From NCBI RefSeq assembly GCF_900240265.1, contig NZ_LT964739.1, positions 1,988,834 to 2,052,833 on the forward strand: DNA of 64,000 nt. The letters are read 5' to 3'. Positions 26,939 through 35,805 of this stretch are shown piece after piece. This DNA is from Galactobacillus timonensis. GTDB taxonomy: Bacteria; Bacillota_I; Bacilli_A; Erysipelotrichales; Erysipelotrichaceae. Numbering within the stretch: position 1 is the stretch's first letter; each line of letters begins with the position of its first letter. The notes under the pieces were generated by a model. That model had not been told where the DNA came from. It searched no databases and saw nothing but the letters and a program-made list of their open reading frames with translations. A program made the translations under genes and the position numbers.

Positions 26939-27635
26939 ACTGTTGAGCGATATGGGTGCGGGTACCCGGAACGCTCTGAAAAAGGATATCCGCAACGGTC
27001 TGGTCAAGGTCAATGGCGAAACCGTTTATCAGGCAGGGATGATCGTCGATGAAAAGACGGCTGTCATTACTTACGGGGACCAGCCGATTCACTATCGCCA
27101 GCATTTTTATTTCATGATGAACAAGCCGGCGGGGACGCTGTGCATTTCGGGATCGCCGCTGTCGGTGCTGAATCTGATTGCAGAGCCCTATAAGGATCTT
27201 TTCTGCGTCGGCAGGCTGGATAAGGATACGGAAGGTCTTCTGTTGATTACCAATGACGGGCAGCTGGCACACGCACTTCTTGCCCCGAGAAGACATGTGG
27301 ACAAGGTGTATGAAGTGACGCTGCGGGATCCGGTGACGGAGGAAGCGATCAAAAAACTGGAGGCAGGCATCCGTCTCAATGACGAAGAGGTATGCGCTCC
27401 AGCGAAAGTGGATGTTCTGGCGCCGAACAGGGTTCATCTGACGATCCATGAAGGCAAGTATCATCAGGTGAAGCGCATGTTTGCGATGTGTGACAATGAA
27501 GTAGTCTATCTGAAGCGGATTCAGATTAAAAATCTGGTTCTGGATCCAAATCTGGAAGCAGGGGGCTATCGGGCCCTGAGTGAAGAAGAGGAAACGGATC
27601 TTAAAACAGTACTGGAAGGGAAGAAGGAAGGCTGA
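26925..27635 (+). CDS. 16S rRNA pseudouridine(516) synthase, RsuA/RluB family
   Basis: A protein of 236 residues. The N-terminal S4 RNA-binding domain (MRLDKLLSDMGAGTR) is followed by the catalytic core with GRLDKDTEGLLLITNDG, where the Asp is the nucleophile, and then the C-terminal EGKYHQVKRMFA motif. This arrangement is the RsuA/RluB/E/F family; RsuA is the likely specificity from the gene order next to murJ/ytgP. Its 3' end overlaps the convergent ispH end by 35 bases. Confidence 0.9.
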   Translation: MRLDKLLSDMGAGTRNALKKDIRNGLVKVNGETVYQAGMIVDEKTAVITYGDQPIHYRQHFYFMMNKPAGTLCISGSPLSVLNLIAEPYKDLFCVGRLDKDTEGLLLITNDGQLAHALLAPRRHVDKVYEVTLRDPVTEEAIKKLEAGIRLNDEEVCAPAKVDVLAPNRVHLTIHEGKYHQVKRMFAMCDNEVVYLKRIQIKNLVLDPNLEAGGYRALSEEEETDLKTVLEGKKEG

Positions 27636-28503
27636 AAATGCCTTCTTTTGCGTAGCGGTTCAGTACGTCGAGTACCTGGGCCGTCAGTTCCGTCGGCGTG
27701 GAGGAGCCGCTGGTAACAGCGATGCGGTTCATGCCGGCAAGTTCTTCTTCCTTCAGCTGCATCGCATTTTCGATAAGAATGCAGTTTGCAATGCCCGTAG
27801 CGCGGCCGATTTCCTCCAACTGGTTGGAATTGTTGGAGCGCGGATCGCCGACGACGATCAGGCAGTCAACATCCTTCAGCTTCATGACGGCCTGCTGGCG
27901 GATCGTCGTAGCGTTGCAGATTTCCGGTACCTGAACGGCATCGGGATAGGCGGCCTTGCATGCCTGCATCAGGGCGCTGGTATCCAGTAAGGACAGGGTC
28001 GTCTGATTGGTGATCAGCGGGTACTCCAAAGGTCCCAAGCCGTTGAGATCTTCCGCTTTTGCAATCAGATGGACGCGGGGACTGATGCCGAGAACCCCTT
28101 CTGCTTCGGGATGAAAGGGTTTGCCGATATAGAGGACATCTCCCTTTTTGCAGTGTTCACGGACCAGATCATGAGTGCGCCTTACATCGGGACAGGTCGC
28201 ATCGACAATCTGGAGCCCCTTTGCCTTTGCCTTTTCATACACAGCGTCGGAAACGCCATGGGCGGTGAAGATGACGATGCCCGAATCCACTTCGTCGAGC
28301 AGCTCGAGCCGGGTCTTGCGGGGATCGTCGAGGATGCGGATGCCGTGGTCGGCGCATGCCTGAACAACGTACTGGTTATGGACAATCATGCCAAGCATTG
28401 TTACGGGTTCCGATGGCTGCTGGTGTATGATGTCCTTGACTGTATTGATGGCGCGTACGACGCCCTGACAGTAGCCTCTTGGTACGACACTGATAATCTC
28501 CAT
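27601..28503 (-). CDS. ispH: 4-hydroxy-3-methylbut-2-enyl diphosphate reductase IspH
   Basis: Last enzyme of the MEP pathway, yielding IPP and DMAPP; an iron-sulfur enzyme. It has 300 residues, and all three cluster cysteines are visible in PRGYCQGV, DATCPDV and ICNAT, along with the active-site TAHGVS and SSTPTEL. The start has AAGGAGGACGC before ATG. It is divergent from cshB and convergent with, and overlapping, the rsuA-type gene. ispG, the preceding enzyme, is 2.4 kb away. Confidence 0.96.
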   Translation of the reverse strand: MEIISVVPRGYCQGVVRAINTVKDIIHQQPSEPVTMLGMIVHNQYVVQACADHGIRILDDPRKTRLELLDEVDSGIVIFTAHGVSDAVYEKAKAKGLQIVDATCPDVRRTHDLVREHCKKGDVLYIGKPFHPEAEGVLGISPRVHLIAKAEDLNGLGPLEYPLITNQTTLSLLDTSALMQACKAAYPDAVQVPEICNATTIRQQAVMKLKDVDCLIVVGDPRSNNSNQLEEIGRATGIANCILIENAMQLKEEELAGMNRIAVTSGSSTPTELTAQVLDVLNRYAKEGIFSLPSSLPVLF

Positions 28504-28572
28504 GCGTCCTCCTTGATAGAATCATTGAAAAATCATGTATAATGCCTTTGTTTTCAGTATAGCAGGTGACTT

Positions 28573-29952
28573 ATGAACAAAACATTCAATCAGTTTTCAC
28601 TTAGTGAAGATACGCTGAAATTCATTCAGCTCAACCATTTTACACAGCCGACGCCGATTCAGCAGGAAGCGGTTCCGGCCATTCTCAAGGGACAGGATGT
28701 TGTCGGCCTTTCCCGGACGGGTTCGGGAAAGACGCATGCCTATCTGATTCCGATCTTTGAAAAGGTCGATGCGTCGCTGGATCAGGTGCAGGCGGTCATC
28801 ACGGCGCCAACCCGTGAGCTGGCCGCACAGATCTATGAAAAGGCGAAAGTAATGAACAAGGTGAAACCGGATCTTCGGATCCGTCTGTATGTCGGCGGAA
28901 GCGATCGGCAGCGGGAAATCGAAGCTCTTGAAAACAAGCAGCCGCAGATCGTGATCGGGACTCCCGGACGCATCAAGGATCTGTTTCTGACGGAAGGTGC
29001 ACTGCGGATTGACAAGGCGGATATGCTGGTCGTGGATGAAGCTGACATGACGCTGGAATACGGTTTCCTGGATGATATCGACGCGTTTGCGGGACGGATG
29101 GGCGAGAATCTGCAGATGCTCGCGTTTTCGGCGACGATTCCGGATCAGTTGAAGCCGTTCCTCAAGCATTACATGCATCATCCGGTTCTGATTCGCATTG
29201 AGGATCAGGAGGCCAGGAAAAAAGCGGTGCAGCACATTCTGGTGCCGTGCTACCACCATACGTATGCAGAGACGATTCTTTCAATTCTGCCGGGCTTTCA
29301 GCCGTATGTATGTCTGATCTTCACCAATACGCGGCAGGAGGCGGCAGATCTTGCCGGCGAGCTGCGGGCCCATCATCTCAGTGTTACGGAGCTGCACGGG
29401 GATCTCGAACCGCGCAAGCGCAAACAGGCGATGAAATCTCTGCAGGCTGCGACAAATACGTTTGTCGTGGCAACCGACCTTGCCTCAAGAGGCATCGATG
29501 TTGAGGAAGTGACGCATGTCATCAGCTGCGGCTTCCCGAAGGATCTGAGCTTCTACATTCATCGTGCGGGTCGTACGGGGCGGATGGATCAGACCGGTAT
29601 CTGCTATGCGCTGTATAAGGACAGCGATGACAGTGCGATCCGTTCGCTGATGAAGCAGGGCATTCATTTTGACCATATGCGTTTCCATAACGGGGCATGG
29701 CAGAAGCTGCGTCCGTATGGCGAGAAACATCCGCAGAAGGATGATGCGATGGAAATTGAAATCGCTAAGATGATGACGAAGAAGAATACACGGGTCAAGC
29801 CCGGGTACAAGAAGAAGCGTCAGCAGGCGATTGCGGATTTAAAGCAGAAGAAGCGCCGCGAATTCATCCGCGGAAAGATCCGGGAAGAACGCACAGCCAT
29901 GTACAAGCAGCGGGCAAGGGAACTGCGGGAAGCCAATGGAAAGAAAGACTGA
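28573..29952 (+). CDS. cshB: DEAD-box RNA helicase, CshB-like
   Basis: ATP-dependent RNA helicase for RNA remodelling, including cold adaptation. It has 459 residues with Q motif FTQPTPIQQEAVP, motif I SRTGSGKT, Ia PTREL, II VDEAD, III SAT, motif V ATDLASRGIDV and VI HRAGRTGRM. A Lys/Arg-rich C-terminal tail (about 400-459) is suited to RNA binding. Its position between ispH and nfo matches Bacillus yqfR (cshB). A TATAAT 28 bases upstream may be its promoter. It overlaps nfo by 17 bases. Confidence 0.92.
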   Translation: MNKTFNQFSLSEDTLKFIQLNHFTQPTPIQQEAVPAILKGQDVVGLSRTGSGKTHAYLIPIFEKVDASLDQVQAVITAPTRELAAQIYEKAKVMNKVKPDLRIRLYVGGSDRQREIEALENKQPQIVIGTPGRIKDLFLTEGALRIDKADMLVVDEADMTLEYGFLDDIDAFAGRMGENLQMLAFSATIPDQLKPFLKHYMHHPVLIRIEDQEARKKAVQHILVPCYHHTYAETILSILPGFQPYVCLIFTNTRQEAADLAGELRAHHLSVTELHGDLEPRKRKQAMKSLQAATNTFVVATDLASRGIDVEEVTHVISCGFPKDLSFYIHRAGRTGRMDQTGICYALYKDSDDSAIRSLMKQGIHFDHMRFHNGAWQKLRPYGEKHPQKDDAMEIEIAKMMTKKNTRVKPGYKKKRQQAIADLKQKKRREFIRGKIREERTAMYKQRARELREANGKKD

Positions 29953-30802
29953 TCTTCTGATCGGCAGCCATGTCCGGATGACGGCGCCGGGATACTTTGA
30001 AGGCGCGGTGCAGGAGCTGCTGTCCTATGATGCCAATGCGGGGATGCTGTATACGGGTGCGCCGCAGAATTCGGTACGCGTTCCGATGGAACGGATGCGG
30101 ATCGAGGAAGGTAAGGAACTTCTACGGGCTCATCAGATTCCTTTGAAGAACATTGTCGTCCATGCGCCGTATATCATCAATCCTGGCAGCCTTGACCCTG
30201 AGAAGCGCGATTTTGCGGTTTCCTTTTTGAGTGAAGAGATGAAACGGGCGGCTGCGCTCGGGGTTCGCGATGTTGTGCTGCATCCGGGTTCGTATACGAC
30301 GGGGGATCCTGAAACCGGCATTCGCAATGTGATCGGGACGCTGAACCGTTTGGAAATTCCGGAGGGCATTGTGATTGCGCTGGAAACGATGGCCGGCTCC
30401 GGTTCGCAGATCGGTCGGACGCTCGAGGAACTTGCCGGCATTCTTGATGGAGTGAAGGCGCCGGAACATTTTGCGGTATGTCTTGATACCTGCCACATGT
30501 TTGCGGCGGGCTATGATGTGTCGGATGCGGATCGTCTATTGGCCGGGTTTGATCATGTGCTTGGTTTGAAGCTTCTGCATGTCATTCATCTGAATGACAG
30601 TAAGGAGCCGTTCAATTCGCACAAGGACCGCCACGCCAACCTTGGCAGGGGAATGATCGGCTTTGCGGTTTTGAACGCGATTGCGCATCATCCGCTAACG
30701 TCGTCGGTGGTCAAGATTCTTGAGACGCCATACATTGACGGTAAGCCTCCCTACAGGGAAGAGATTGCGGAGATCCGCAGGGGATGTCTTGATCCGAACT
30801 AA
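29936..30802 (+). CDS. nfo: Deoxyribonuclease IV (endonuclease IV)
   Basis: AP endonuclease of base-excision repair, with a three-zinc TIM barrel. It has 288 residues and the family signatures CLDTCHMFAAGYD, VIHLNDSK, and RHANLGRGMIG, plus VLHPGSYT and KILETP with metal ligands. The start ATG lies inside the cshB end (17-base overlap), so it is translationally coupled, as in Bacillus yqfR-yqfS. A bidirectional terminator follows. Confidence 0.95.
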   Translation: MERKTDLLIGSHVRMTAPGYFEGAVQELLSYDANAGMLYTGAPQNSVRVPMERMRIEEGKELLRAHQIPLKNIVVHAPYIINPGSLDPEKRDFAVSFLSEEMKRAAALGVRDVVLHPGSYTTGDPETGIRNVIGTLNRLEIPEGIVIALETMAGSGSQIGRTLEELAGILDGVKAPEHFAVCLDTCHMFAAGYDVSDADRLLAGFDHVLGLKLLHVIHLNDSKEPFNSHKDRHANLGRGMIGFAVLNAIAHHPLTSSVVKILETPYIDGKPPYREEIAEIRRGCLDPN

Positions 30803-30822
30803 GATAACAAGAGAAAAGAAAA

Positions 30823-30875
30823 GCCCGCGGGCGTGATCAGATACTTTGACCAGGCCGGCGGGCATTCTGTTTTTT
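30823..30875. terminator. Bidirectional terminator between nfo and ispG
   Basis: GCCCGCGGGC (30823-30832) pairs with GCCGGCGGGC (30854-30863) apart from one G-G mismatch. The plus side is followed by TGTTTTTTAT (serving nfo), and the minus side by CTTTTCTTTTC (serving ispG, whose last codons it touches). Confidence 0.8.
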
Positions 30876-31935
30876 ATCTCTGCTCTTCGAGAATGTTCTG
30901 AATTTCTTTCTTCAGTTCATTGACGAGCTGGTCCTGCGGAACTTCGCGGAGGAATTTTCCTTTGCGGAAGAGGATGCCTTTCTGATAGGAGCCGGCGATG
31001 CCGATGTCGGCACGACCCGCTTCCTGCATGCCGTTGACCGGGCAGCCCATGACGGCAACCGTGATGTTGGCATGGATGCTGGCAAGATACTGCTCGATTT
31101 CCTTTACCACCGGCAGCATGTCGTACTGAATGCGGCCGCAGGTCGGACATGCGATCAGATCCGGAACGCCGTCGATCAGATTGAAGCAGCGCAGCAGCTG
31201 TTTGGCAACGGGCAGCTCGTCACTCGGAGGTCCCGAGACGGAGACACGGATCGTATCGCCGAGCCCTTCATGAAGCAGCGTCCCCAGGGCTGCCGAACTC
31301 TTGACGGATGATTCCAGCAGTCCGCCCGCTTCGGTTACACCGAGATGCAGCGGATAGGGGAACGTTTCACTGGCAGCTTCATAGGCATCAATCGTCAGTG
31401 GAACATTGGAGCTCTTGAAGGAGAGCACGATGTCATGGAAGTTAAGGTTTTCAAGAATCTCAACATGGCGGCGGGCACTTTCGACCATGGCTTTTGCACT
31501 GTAGCCATAGGCGTCCAGAAACTGCTTTTCCAGGGATCCGCTGTTGATTCCGATCCGGATCGGAAGATGCTTTTCGCGGCATTTTTCGACGACGGCACGG
31601 GTATGCGCTTCATCTCCGATATTGCCGGGATTGATGCGGATTGCATCGGCGCCGGCATCGGCTGCCTTGAGAGCGAAAAGATAGTTGAAATGAATATCCG
31701 CAACGATCGGAATATGGATCTGCGGCTTGATCTTGGCAATGGCTTCGGCATCCTCTTCATCGAGAACCGCAAAGCGGATGATCTGACAGCCGTCGCGTTC
31801 CAGGTCCAGCACTTGTTGAATCGTTTCGTCGACGCGCTTGGACGGGATATTGGTCATGGACTGCAGAATGACCTTGTTCTGGTGGCCGATCTGTACGTTT
31901 CCGACCATGACGGGCCGGGTTTCTGTTCGTTTCAT
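30874..31935 (-). CDS. ispG: (E)-4-hydroxy-3-methylbut-2-enyl-diphosphate synthase IspG
   Basis: Penultimate MEP-pathway enzyme, a 4Fe-4S protein that converts MEcPP to HMBPP. It has 353 residues; the TIM-barrel start has RPVMVGNVQIG and QSMTN, and the cluster ligands are in ACPTCGR and VMGCPVNG with a following Glu. With ispH nearby it shows that the organism makes isoprenoids through the MEP route, which also feeds undecaprenyl carriers for the surface genes. It is divergent from the next membrane protein gene. Confidence 0.96.
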   Translation of the reverse strand: MKRTETRPVMVGNVQIGHQNKVILQSMTNIPSKRVDETIQQVLDLERDGCQIIRFAVLDEEDAEAIAKIKPQIHIPIVADIHFNYLFALKAADAGADAIRINPGNIGDEAHTRAVVEKCREKHLPIRIGINSGSLEKQFLDAYGYSAKAMVESARRHVEILENLNFHDIVLSFKSSNVPLTIDAYEAASETFPYPLHLGVTEAGGLLESSVKSSAALGTLLHEGLGDTIRVSVSGPPSDELPVAKQLLRCFNLIDGVPDLIACPTCGRIQYDMLPVVKEIEQYLASIHANITVAVMGCPVNGMQEAGRADIGIAGSYQKGILFRKGKFLREVPQDQLVNELKKEIQNILEEQR

Positions 31936-31993
31936 AGATACCTCGATTCTTTTCCTTATTATCGCATAAAGTCTTCTGGCTTATAATACACCT

Positions 31994-33736
31994 ATGAAAA
32001 GACATAAGCAGTTCTCATACCTGCAGAAGGCGATCATTGTTGTATTCATCCTGATTCTGATCCTGAATATCCTGGCACCGTATACGGCGGATGATTTTTC
32101 GTTCATGGAACATTCGGGCTATCTGGATCTTTGGAAGAGGGAGTTCAATTACTGGTTTACGTGGAGCGGCCGCTCGGTGGCGGGCATTCTGGTCAGGCAC
32201 ATGGTGGTGCTGCCGAAGCCTGTCTATGATGTGATCGCCAGCGGTATTTATGTTCTGTATCTGTATCTGATCTGCCGTCTGGCGGCACCGGAAGTCAGGG
32301 CATCCGATTTTCTCATTGCGGCCGGTCTTCATTTTCTTTTTATGCCGGTATTCGGGCAGACGGTGCTCTGGGTCAGCGGCGCATGCAACTATCTGTTTAC
32401 GGCGGTATTGATTCTGCTGTTTCTGCTTCAGATGCAGAAACCTTCCGTGCCGGGCTGGTGCAGGTGTGCCGGCCTGTTTGTGCTGGGCGTGCTTGCGGGA
32501 TGGACCAATGAGAATACGGGCGGAGCGATGATCTTTCTGGAGCTTGTTCTCATTGGAAAGAATCTGCTTAAGAACCGGGACAAGGCAGCCGGCTTTGTCG
32601 GATCGTTGATTGGTTTCGGTATGCTGGTGCTGGCACCGGGCAATGCGGTGCGGGCGGCGCAGGATGTAACCGTAGATCTCAGCCAGGGCGGTTTTTACAG
32701 CCTTGTGCATGATCTCAATGATGCGTTCCATGTCATTGGGCAGCCGAAGAATCAGGCGGTTCTCTGGGTGATTGCAGTCATTCTTCTGGTGCTGTGCTTT
32801 TCGGACCGTGAGCGCAGAAAAAGAATGGCTGCCTATATGACGGCCGCGTTCCTGTGTGTGTTTGTCATTGTTGCGCTGGATGTTCAGGTGCTTTATGACC
32901 GTACGATGTTTGGATCTTCGACGCTGCTGCTGGTGGCGATCGTGATCGGACTGCACGGTGTCAGGGAAGCCGGCTTTGAGACTGTGAAGAAGTGCTCTCT
33001 GGCGGTGCTTGCCTTCTGCTGTTTCTGCAGCTATGGGGAAGCGGGGCTGGATCTCTTCTATACGCATCATTTGAACTCTCTGCGTGAAAGTGCCATCGCT
33101 GCTCAGAAGGAGCGGGGACTGGTGAATATGGTCGCTTTCCCGATTACGAGCGAATTCCTCAGTATCTACAATCCTCTGGATGGTCTGGTGGATGTGACGC
33201 GGTATCAGAATCTCTGGGTCAACAAGGCAATGGCGCAGTACTATGGCGTCAATACGATTGTCGGCGTATCGATGGAAAAGTATCAGCGCATTTACCAGAA
33301 TGGCGATGTGGATCTGATGAACATCATCGATCTTTCCGATCTGGAGGAATATCTTTCCCTGTGCAAGCAGAAGGGATATACGATCATTGCCGCAAGCACG
33401 AAGATGACCGACGAACTGCAGCCGTATGCTCAGATGCTGGAAAGCTACGGCTTTGAAGTCAGTGATGGGTATCTCACAGGCTATTGTCTGGCGGATGGAA
33501 CCGTGATCAGCGGCGAAGTCTATGAGGAGGGCGGACTGGCGGGGCATTACAGCTATGCAAGTTCTTCCCAAGATCCTTCCTACGCCGACATTATGATTGA
33601 CGGGCAGGAATATACGAACAATCAGGCGGGTATTTCGCTGGTTGTCTTTGATCCTGCAGGTGATCACGCCGTGGATTCGATTACGATTGAGCCGGATCAG
33701 GATTATGGCATCGTGCGGTCCGACGATACGATTTAA
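31994..33736 (+). CDS. DUF6056-like polytopic membrane protein with ILEI-like C-terminal domain
   Basis: A protein of 580 residues. The first 380 contain about 9-10 membrane helices and an early YTADDFSFM motif; acidic pairs just after the first helix are typical of GT-C-like membrane glycosyltransferases and of DUF6056. After a soluble region (about 385-500), the C-terminal 70 residues (ADIMIDGQEYTNN, GISLVVFDPAGDHAVDSITI) resemble the ILEI/PANDER lectin-like fold seen at the ends of some bacterial surface-sugar proteins. Role in surface glycan assembly is inference. TATAAT at 31982-31987 is only 6 bases from the ATG and there is no ribosome site, suggesting a leaderless message. Confidence 0.7.
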   Translation: MKRHKQFSYLQKAIIVVFILILILNILAPYTADDFSFMEHSGYLDLWKREFNYWFTWSGRSVAGILVRHMVVLPKPVYDVIASGIYVLYLYLICRLAAPEVRASDFLIAAGLHFLFMPVFGQTVLWVSGACNYLFTAVLILLFLLQMQKPSVPGWCRCAGLFVLGVLAGWTNENTGGAMIFLELVLIGKNLLKNRDKAAGFVGSLIGFGMLVLAPGNAVRAAQDVTVDLSQGGFYSLVHDLNDAFHVIGQPKNQAVLWVIAVILLVLCFSDRERRKRMAAYMTAAFLCVFVIVALDVQVLYDRTMFGSSTLLLVAIVIGLHGVREAGFETVKKCSLAVLAFCCFCSYGEAGLDLFYTHHLNSLRESAIAAQKERGLVNMVAFPITSEFLSIYNPLDGLVDVTRYQNLWVNKAMAQYYGVNTIVGVSMEKYQRIYQNGDVDLMNIIDLSDLEEYLSLCKQKGYTIIAASTKMTDELQPYAQMLESYGFEVSDGYLTGYCLADGTVISGEVYEEGGLAGHYSYASSSQDPSYADIMIDGQEYTNNQAGISLVVFDPAGDHAVDSITIEPDQDYGIVRSDDTI

Positions 33737-33819
33737 CAGGGGATATAAATTCCTTCCCAAATCAAATGAAAGGTATGCTATACTTCTTCTGCGTAATTTG
33801 AAGCAGGAGGAATGTTTGC

Positions 33820-33972
33820 ATGGCAAGAGAGAATATCATCTTCAAGTGCAGCGTCTGCGGCGAAGAAAACTATATCGGTACCCGCAATAAGCGCAAGCAT
33901 ACGGAGAAGATGGAAATCCAGAAGTACTGCCCGGTGTGCCGGAAGAAGACATTACATAAGGAGAAGAAATAA
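33820..33972 (+). CDS. rpmG: 50S ribosomal protein L33
   Basis: A protein of 50 residues beginning MARENIIFKCSVCGEENYI, with two CxxC pairs (KCSVC and CPVC), the zinc-binding form of L33. AGCAGGAGG lies nine bases before the ATG. It precedes the metallohydrolase and comG genes, the same order as Bacillus rpmGA-yqgX-comG. Confidence 0.95.
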   Translation: MARENIIFKCSVCGEENYIGTRNKRKHTEKMEIQKYCPVCRKKTLHKEKK

Positions 33973-33996
33973 GCCGTTCGGCTTATTTTTTTCGAT

Positions 33997-34605
33997 ATGC
34001 GCATAGATACGCTGCCAATCGGGCTGTACGAAGAAAACAGCTATGTGGTTCATGATCATGGCCATGTTCTTTTCATTGATCCCGGTCGTTACTGGAAACA
34101 GATCGCTTCGCGTGTCGAAGATGATGAAACGGTAGATGCGATCCTTCTGACACATGGACACGCGGATCATACGGGTGCTGTGGATGATCTGGCGGACCGC
34201 TATCAGTGCCCGGTCTATCTGAACAGTGGAGACTGGGAACTGGTTGATCCCCATCATACATCCCAGGGTTATGAGTCGCCTGTCTATCACGAACTGAAGC
34301 CGCTGGAAGAAGGATCCTGTACGATCGGCACGTTTCCCCTGACTGTTTATGCCACACCGGGGCATACGAAGGGAAGCGTACTGATCCGGTATCGGAATGT
34401 GATTTTTACCGGCGATACTCTGTTCGCTTCGGATGTTGGCCGTACGGATCTGTTCGGCGGCTCGGAAGAGGAACTGCAGGCGTCGCTGCTCAAGATTCTT
34501 CTTCTGCCTTCGGATCTTTTGGTTTATCCGGGGCACGGTCCCTCTTCTTCCATGGCTGTGGAGAAACAGACGAATCCCTACCTGGTCTTTTCTTCGGGCC
34601 GCTGA
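33997..34605 (+). CDS. Metallo-beta-lactamase-fold hydrolase (glyoxalase II-like, YqgX)
   Basis: A protein of 202 residues with metal-binding LTHGHADHTGA, YATPGHTKGSV, FTGDTLF and a final YPGHG His. This is the complete ligand set of the glyoxalase-II subfamily, though it is short and lacks the extra C-terminal helical domain of true GloB. The substrate is probably a thioester, not known. Its 3' end overlaps convergent comGG by 28 bases. The position between rpmG and comG matches Bacillus yqgX. Confidence 0.88.
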   Translation: MRIDTLPIGLYEENSYVVHDHGHVLFIDPGRYWKQIASRVEDDETVDAILLTHGHADHTGAVDDLADRYQCPVYLNSGDWELVDPHHTSQGYESPVYHELKPLEEGSCTIGTFPLTVYATPGHTKGSVLIRYRNVIFTGDTLFASDVGRTDLFGGSEEELQASLLKILLLPSDLLVYPGHGPSSSMAVEKQTNPYLVFSSGR

Positions 34606-35009
34606 TAACTGTATTCATAGATCTCTTTGTTATGAATTTCGACTTCCAGGGTTTCCGGAAGCGGGGATTCGATCATGATCAGGACCGGCGTTCCCGGAAT
34701 GATTTCCAGGCGGACGCCGGATTTTTCTAAGGCTTCACTGTGGAGCTGATTGTTTCTCAGCGCGCATTTGAGATGGGAAAGGGCGACAGCCTCCTGCTGA
34801 AGGTAGAGATTTGCCCGGCGGACATTTTCCATCATCTTTGCGCGCGCAATCAGCTTTTCAAAAAGAACTGCAGAAAGAATTGAAACAGCCAGCAGAAACA
34901 GCAGGCCGTACAGAGAAGTAAAGCCCTTATTCCAGTACGCCGAGGGCGGCGCAGCTTTCTTCTTCGTTTCGTTTCCAGCAGAGGATGACCGTGTTTTCTT
35001 CACTGGCAA
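34578..35009 (-). CDS. comGG: ComGG-like competence pilin-operon protein
   Basis: Last gene of the comG operon. It has 143 residues if translation starts at TTG 35009, which has AGGAGG six bases upstream; GTG 35003 is the alternative. A basic N terminus is followed by one membrane segment (GFTSLYGLLFLLAVSILSAV) and a soluble domain ending EYSYQRPEEKTR. It lacks a clear prepilin cleavage Glu at position +5, as is common for ComGG. Assignment rests on position and topology, not on strong sequence similarity. Confidence 0.65.
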   Translation of the reverse strand: MPVKKTRSSSAGNETKKKAAPPSAYWNKGFTSLYGLLFLLAVSILSAVLFEKLIARAKMMENVRRANLYLQQEAVALSHLKCALRNNQLHSEALEKSGVRLEIIPGTPVLIMIESPLPETLEVEIHNKEIYEYSYQRPEEKTR

Positions 35010-35337
35010 AGGATACCTCCTCAATGTTTGTCAGAACGTATTGTGTTCCGGGTGTAAGGATCAGATTTTCACCGCTGATGCGCAGAATCTTCTCTTCCCC
35101 ACGGAATTGAAAGGACAGGGTGCTGCCGGAAGGTGTGATGTTCTGAGCAATGTTGAAAATATGGCGCAGCTGCGTGATGGCGATGGCATCCTGCAGATCC
35201 GCCGGACGGACATACAGGTTCGCAATCGTCTGCAGCTGGCTGAGAAAGACCGGCAGAACGGCACACAGAATCAGCAGCGCGATCAGAAACTGCTCGAGGA
35301 TGAATCCGCCGTTGGTCCGGGTGTGCATAGCTGGCAT
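34927..35337 (-). CDS. comGF: ComGF-like minor pseudopilin
   Basis: A protein of 136 residues (start ATG 35337; ATG 35328 also possible). The class III leader ends in NGG, followed by FILEQFLIALLILCAVLPVF with Glu at +5, as in prepilins processed by ComC. The soluble part (ISGENLILTPGTQYVLTNIE, VILCWKR) resembles ComGF. It overlaps comGE by 55 bases upstream and comGG by 83 bases downstream, a very compact arrangement. Confidence 0.75.
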   Translation of the reverse strand: MPAMHTRTNGGFILEQFLIALLILCAVLPVFLSQLQTIANLYVRPADLQDAIAITQLRHIFNIAQNITPSGSTLSFQFRGEEKILRISGENLILTPGTQYVLTNIEEVSFASEENTVILCWKRNEEESCAALGVLE

Positions 35338-35513
35338 GGTTCGATCTGATTGATCTGTGTGCGGTAGTCGGCTTCCGTCTGTTCATAGACCTGCATCCGG
35401 AGCCGTTTGTCATTGAAGGCGGCCGTTGAAAGCCCGAGGATGATGATCGCAGACGCCGTACAGGCAGCGACCATGGTTAAAGCGTCCGCCAATAGAAAGC
35501 CGCGGCTATTCAT
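35283..35513 (-). CDS. comGE: ComGE-like minor pseudopilin
   Basis: A protein of 76 residues beginning MNSRGFLLADALTMVAACTA, a short prepilin leader (cut after Gly) and hydrophobic helix with an acidic residue at +5 (Asp instead of Glu). A Ser-rich tail ends it. It overlaps comGD by 8 bases and comGF by 55 bases. Name given by order in the operon. Confidence 0.65.
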   Translation of the reverse strand: MNSRGFLLADALTMVAACTASAIIILGLSTAAFNDKRLRMQVYEQTEADYRTQINQIEPCQLCTPGPTADSSSSSF

Positions 35514-35805
35514 CGGGGAACACGAGGCGTCCGAAGCCGAGCTCTACGATGATGCGCTGGGTATCAAACCACAGTGTCTTTGCCTGGTTGATGTTTCCGC
35601 GGCTGTTGAAGTACTGGCCGTTTTCGAGCTGCTGTACTTCCCCAGTGCGCATTGCTTCGCTCTGCAGATACAGAAAGTGCTCGGGGAAGCGGTGGAATTC
35701 TTCCTTTGTCATCTGAATCAGTGGGAGGCTGAGAGATATCAGAAGGGAACAGACGGCAATGGCAATGATCATCTCCAGAAGCGTAAATCCCTCTTCAGTA
35801 CGCAT
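35506..35805 (-). CDS. comGD: ComGD-like minor pseudopilin
   Basis: A protein of 99 residues from ATG 35805 (the frame is open upstream but inside comGC). The leader MRTEEG precedes FTLLEMIIAIAVCSLLISLS with Glu +5, the classical type IV pilin N terminus. A beta-rich C-terminal domain follows. It overlaps the comGC end by 11 bases and comGE by 8. Confidence 0.82.
   Translation of the reverse strand: MRTEEGFTLLEMIIAIAVCSLLISLSLPLIQMTKEEFHRFPEHFLYLQSEAMRTGEVQQLENGQYFNSRGNINQAKTLWFDTQRIIVELGFGRLVFPDE

Noticed and set aside
32015..33826. 603-codon open frame antisense to the DUF6056-like gene
   Set aside because: His/Arg/Gln-rich low-quality translation typical of an antisense shadow; the plus-strand product has clear membrane helices.
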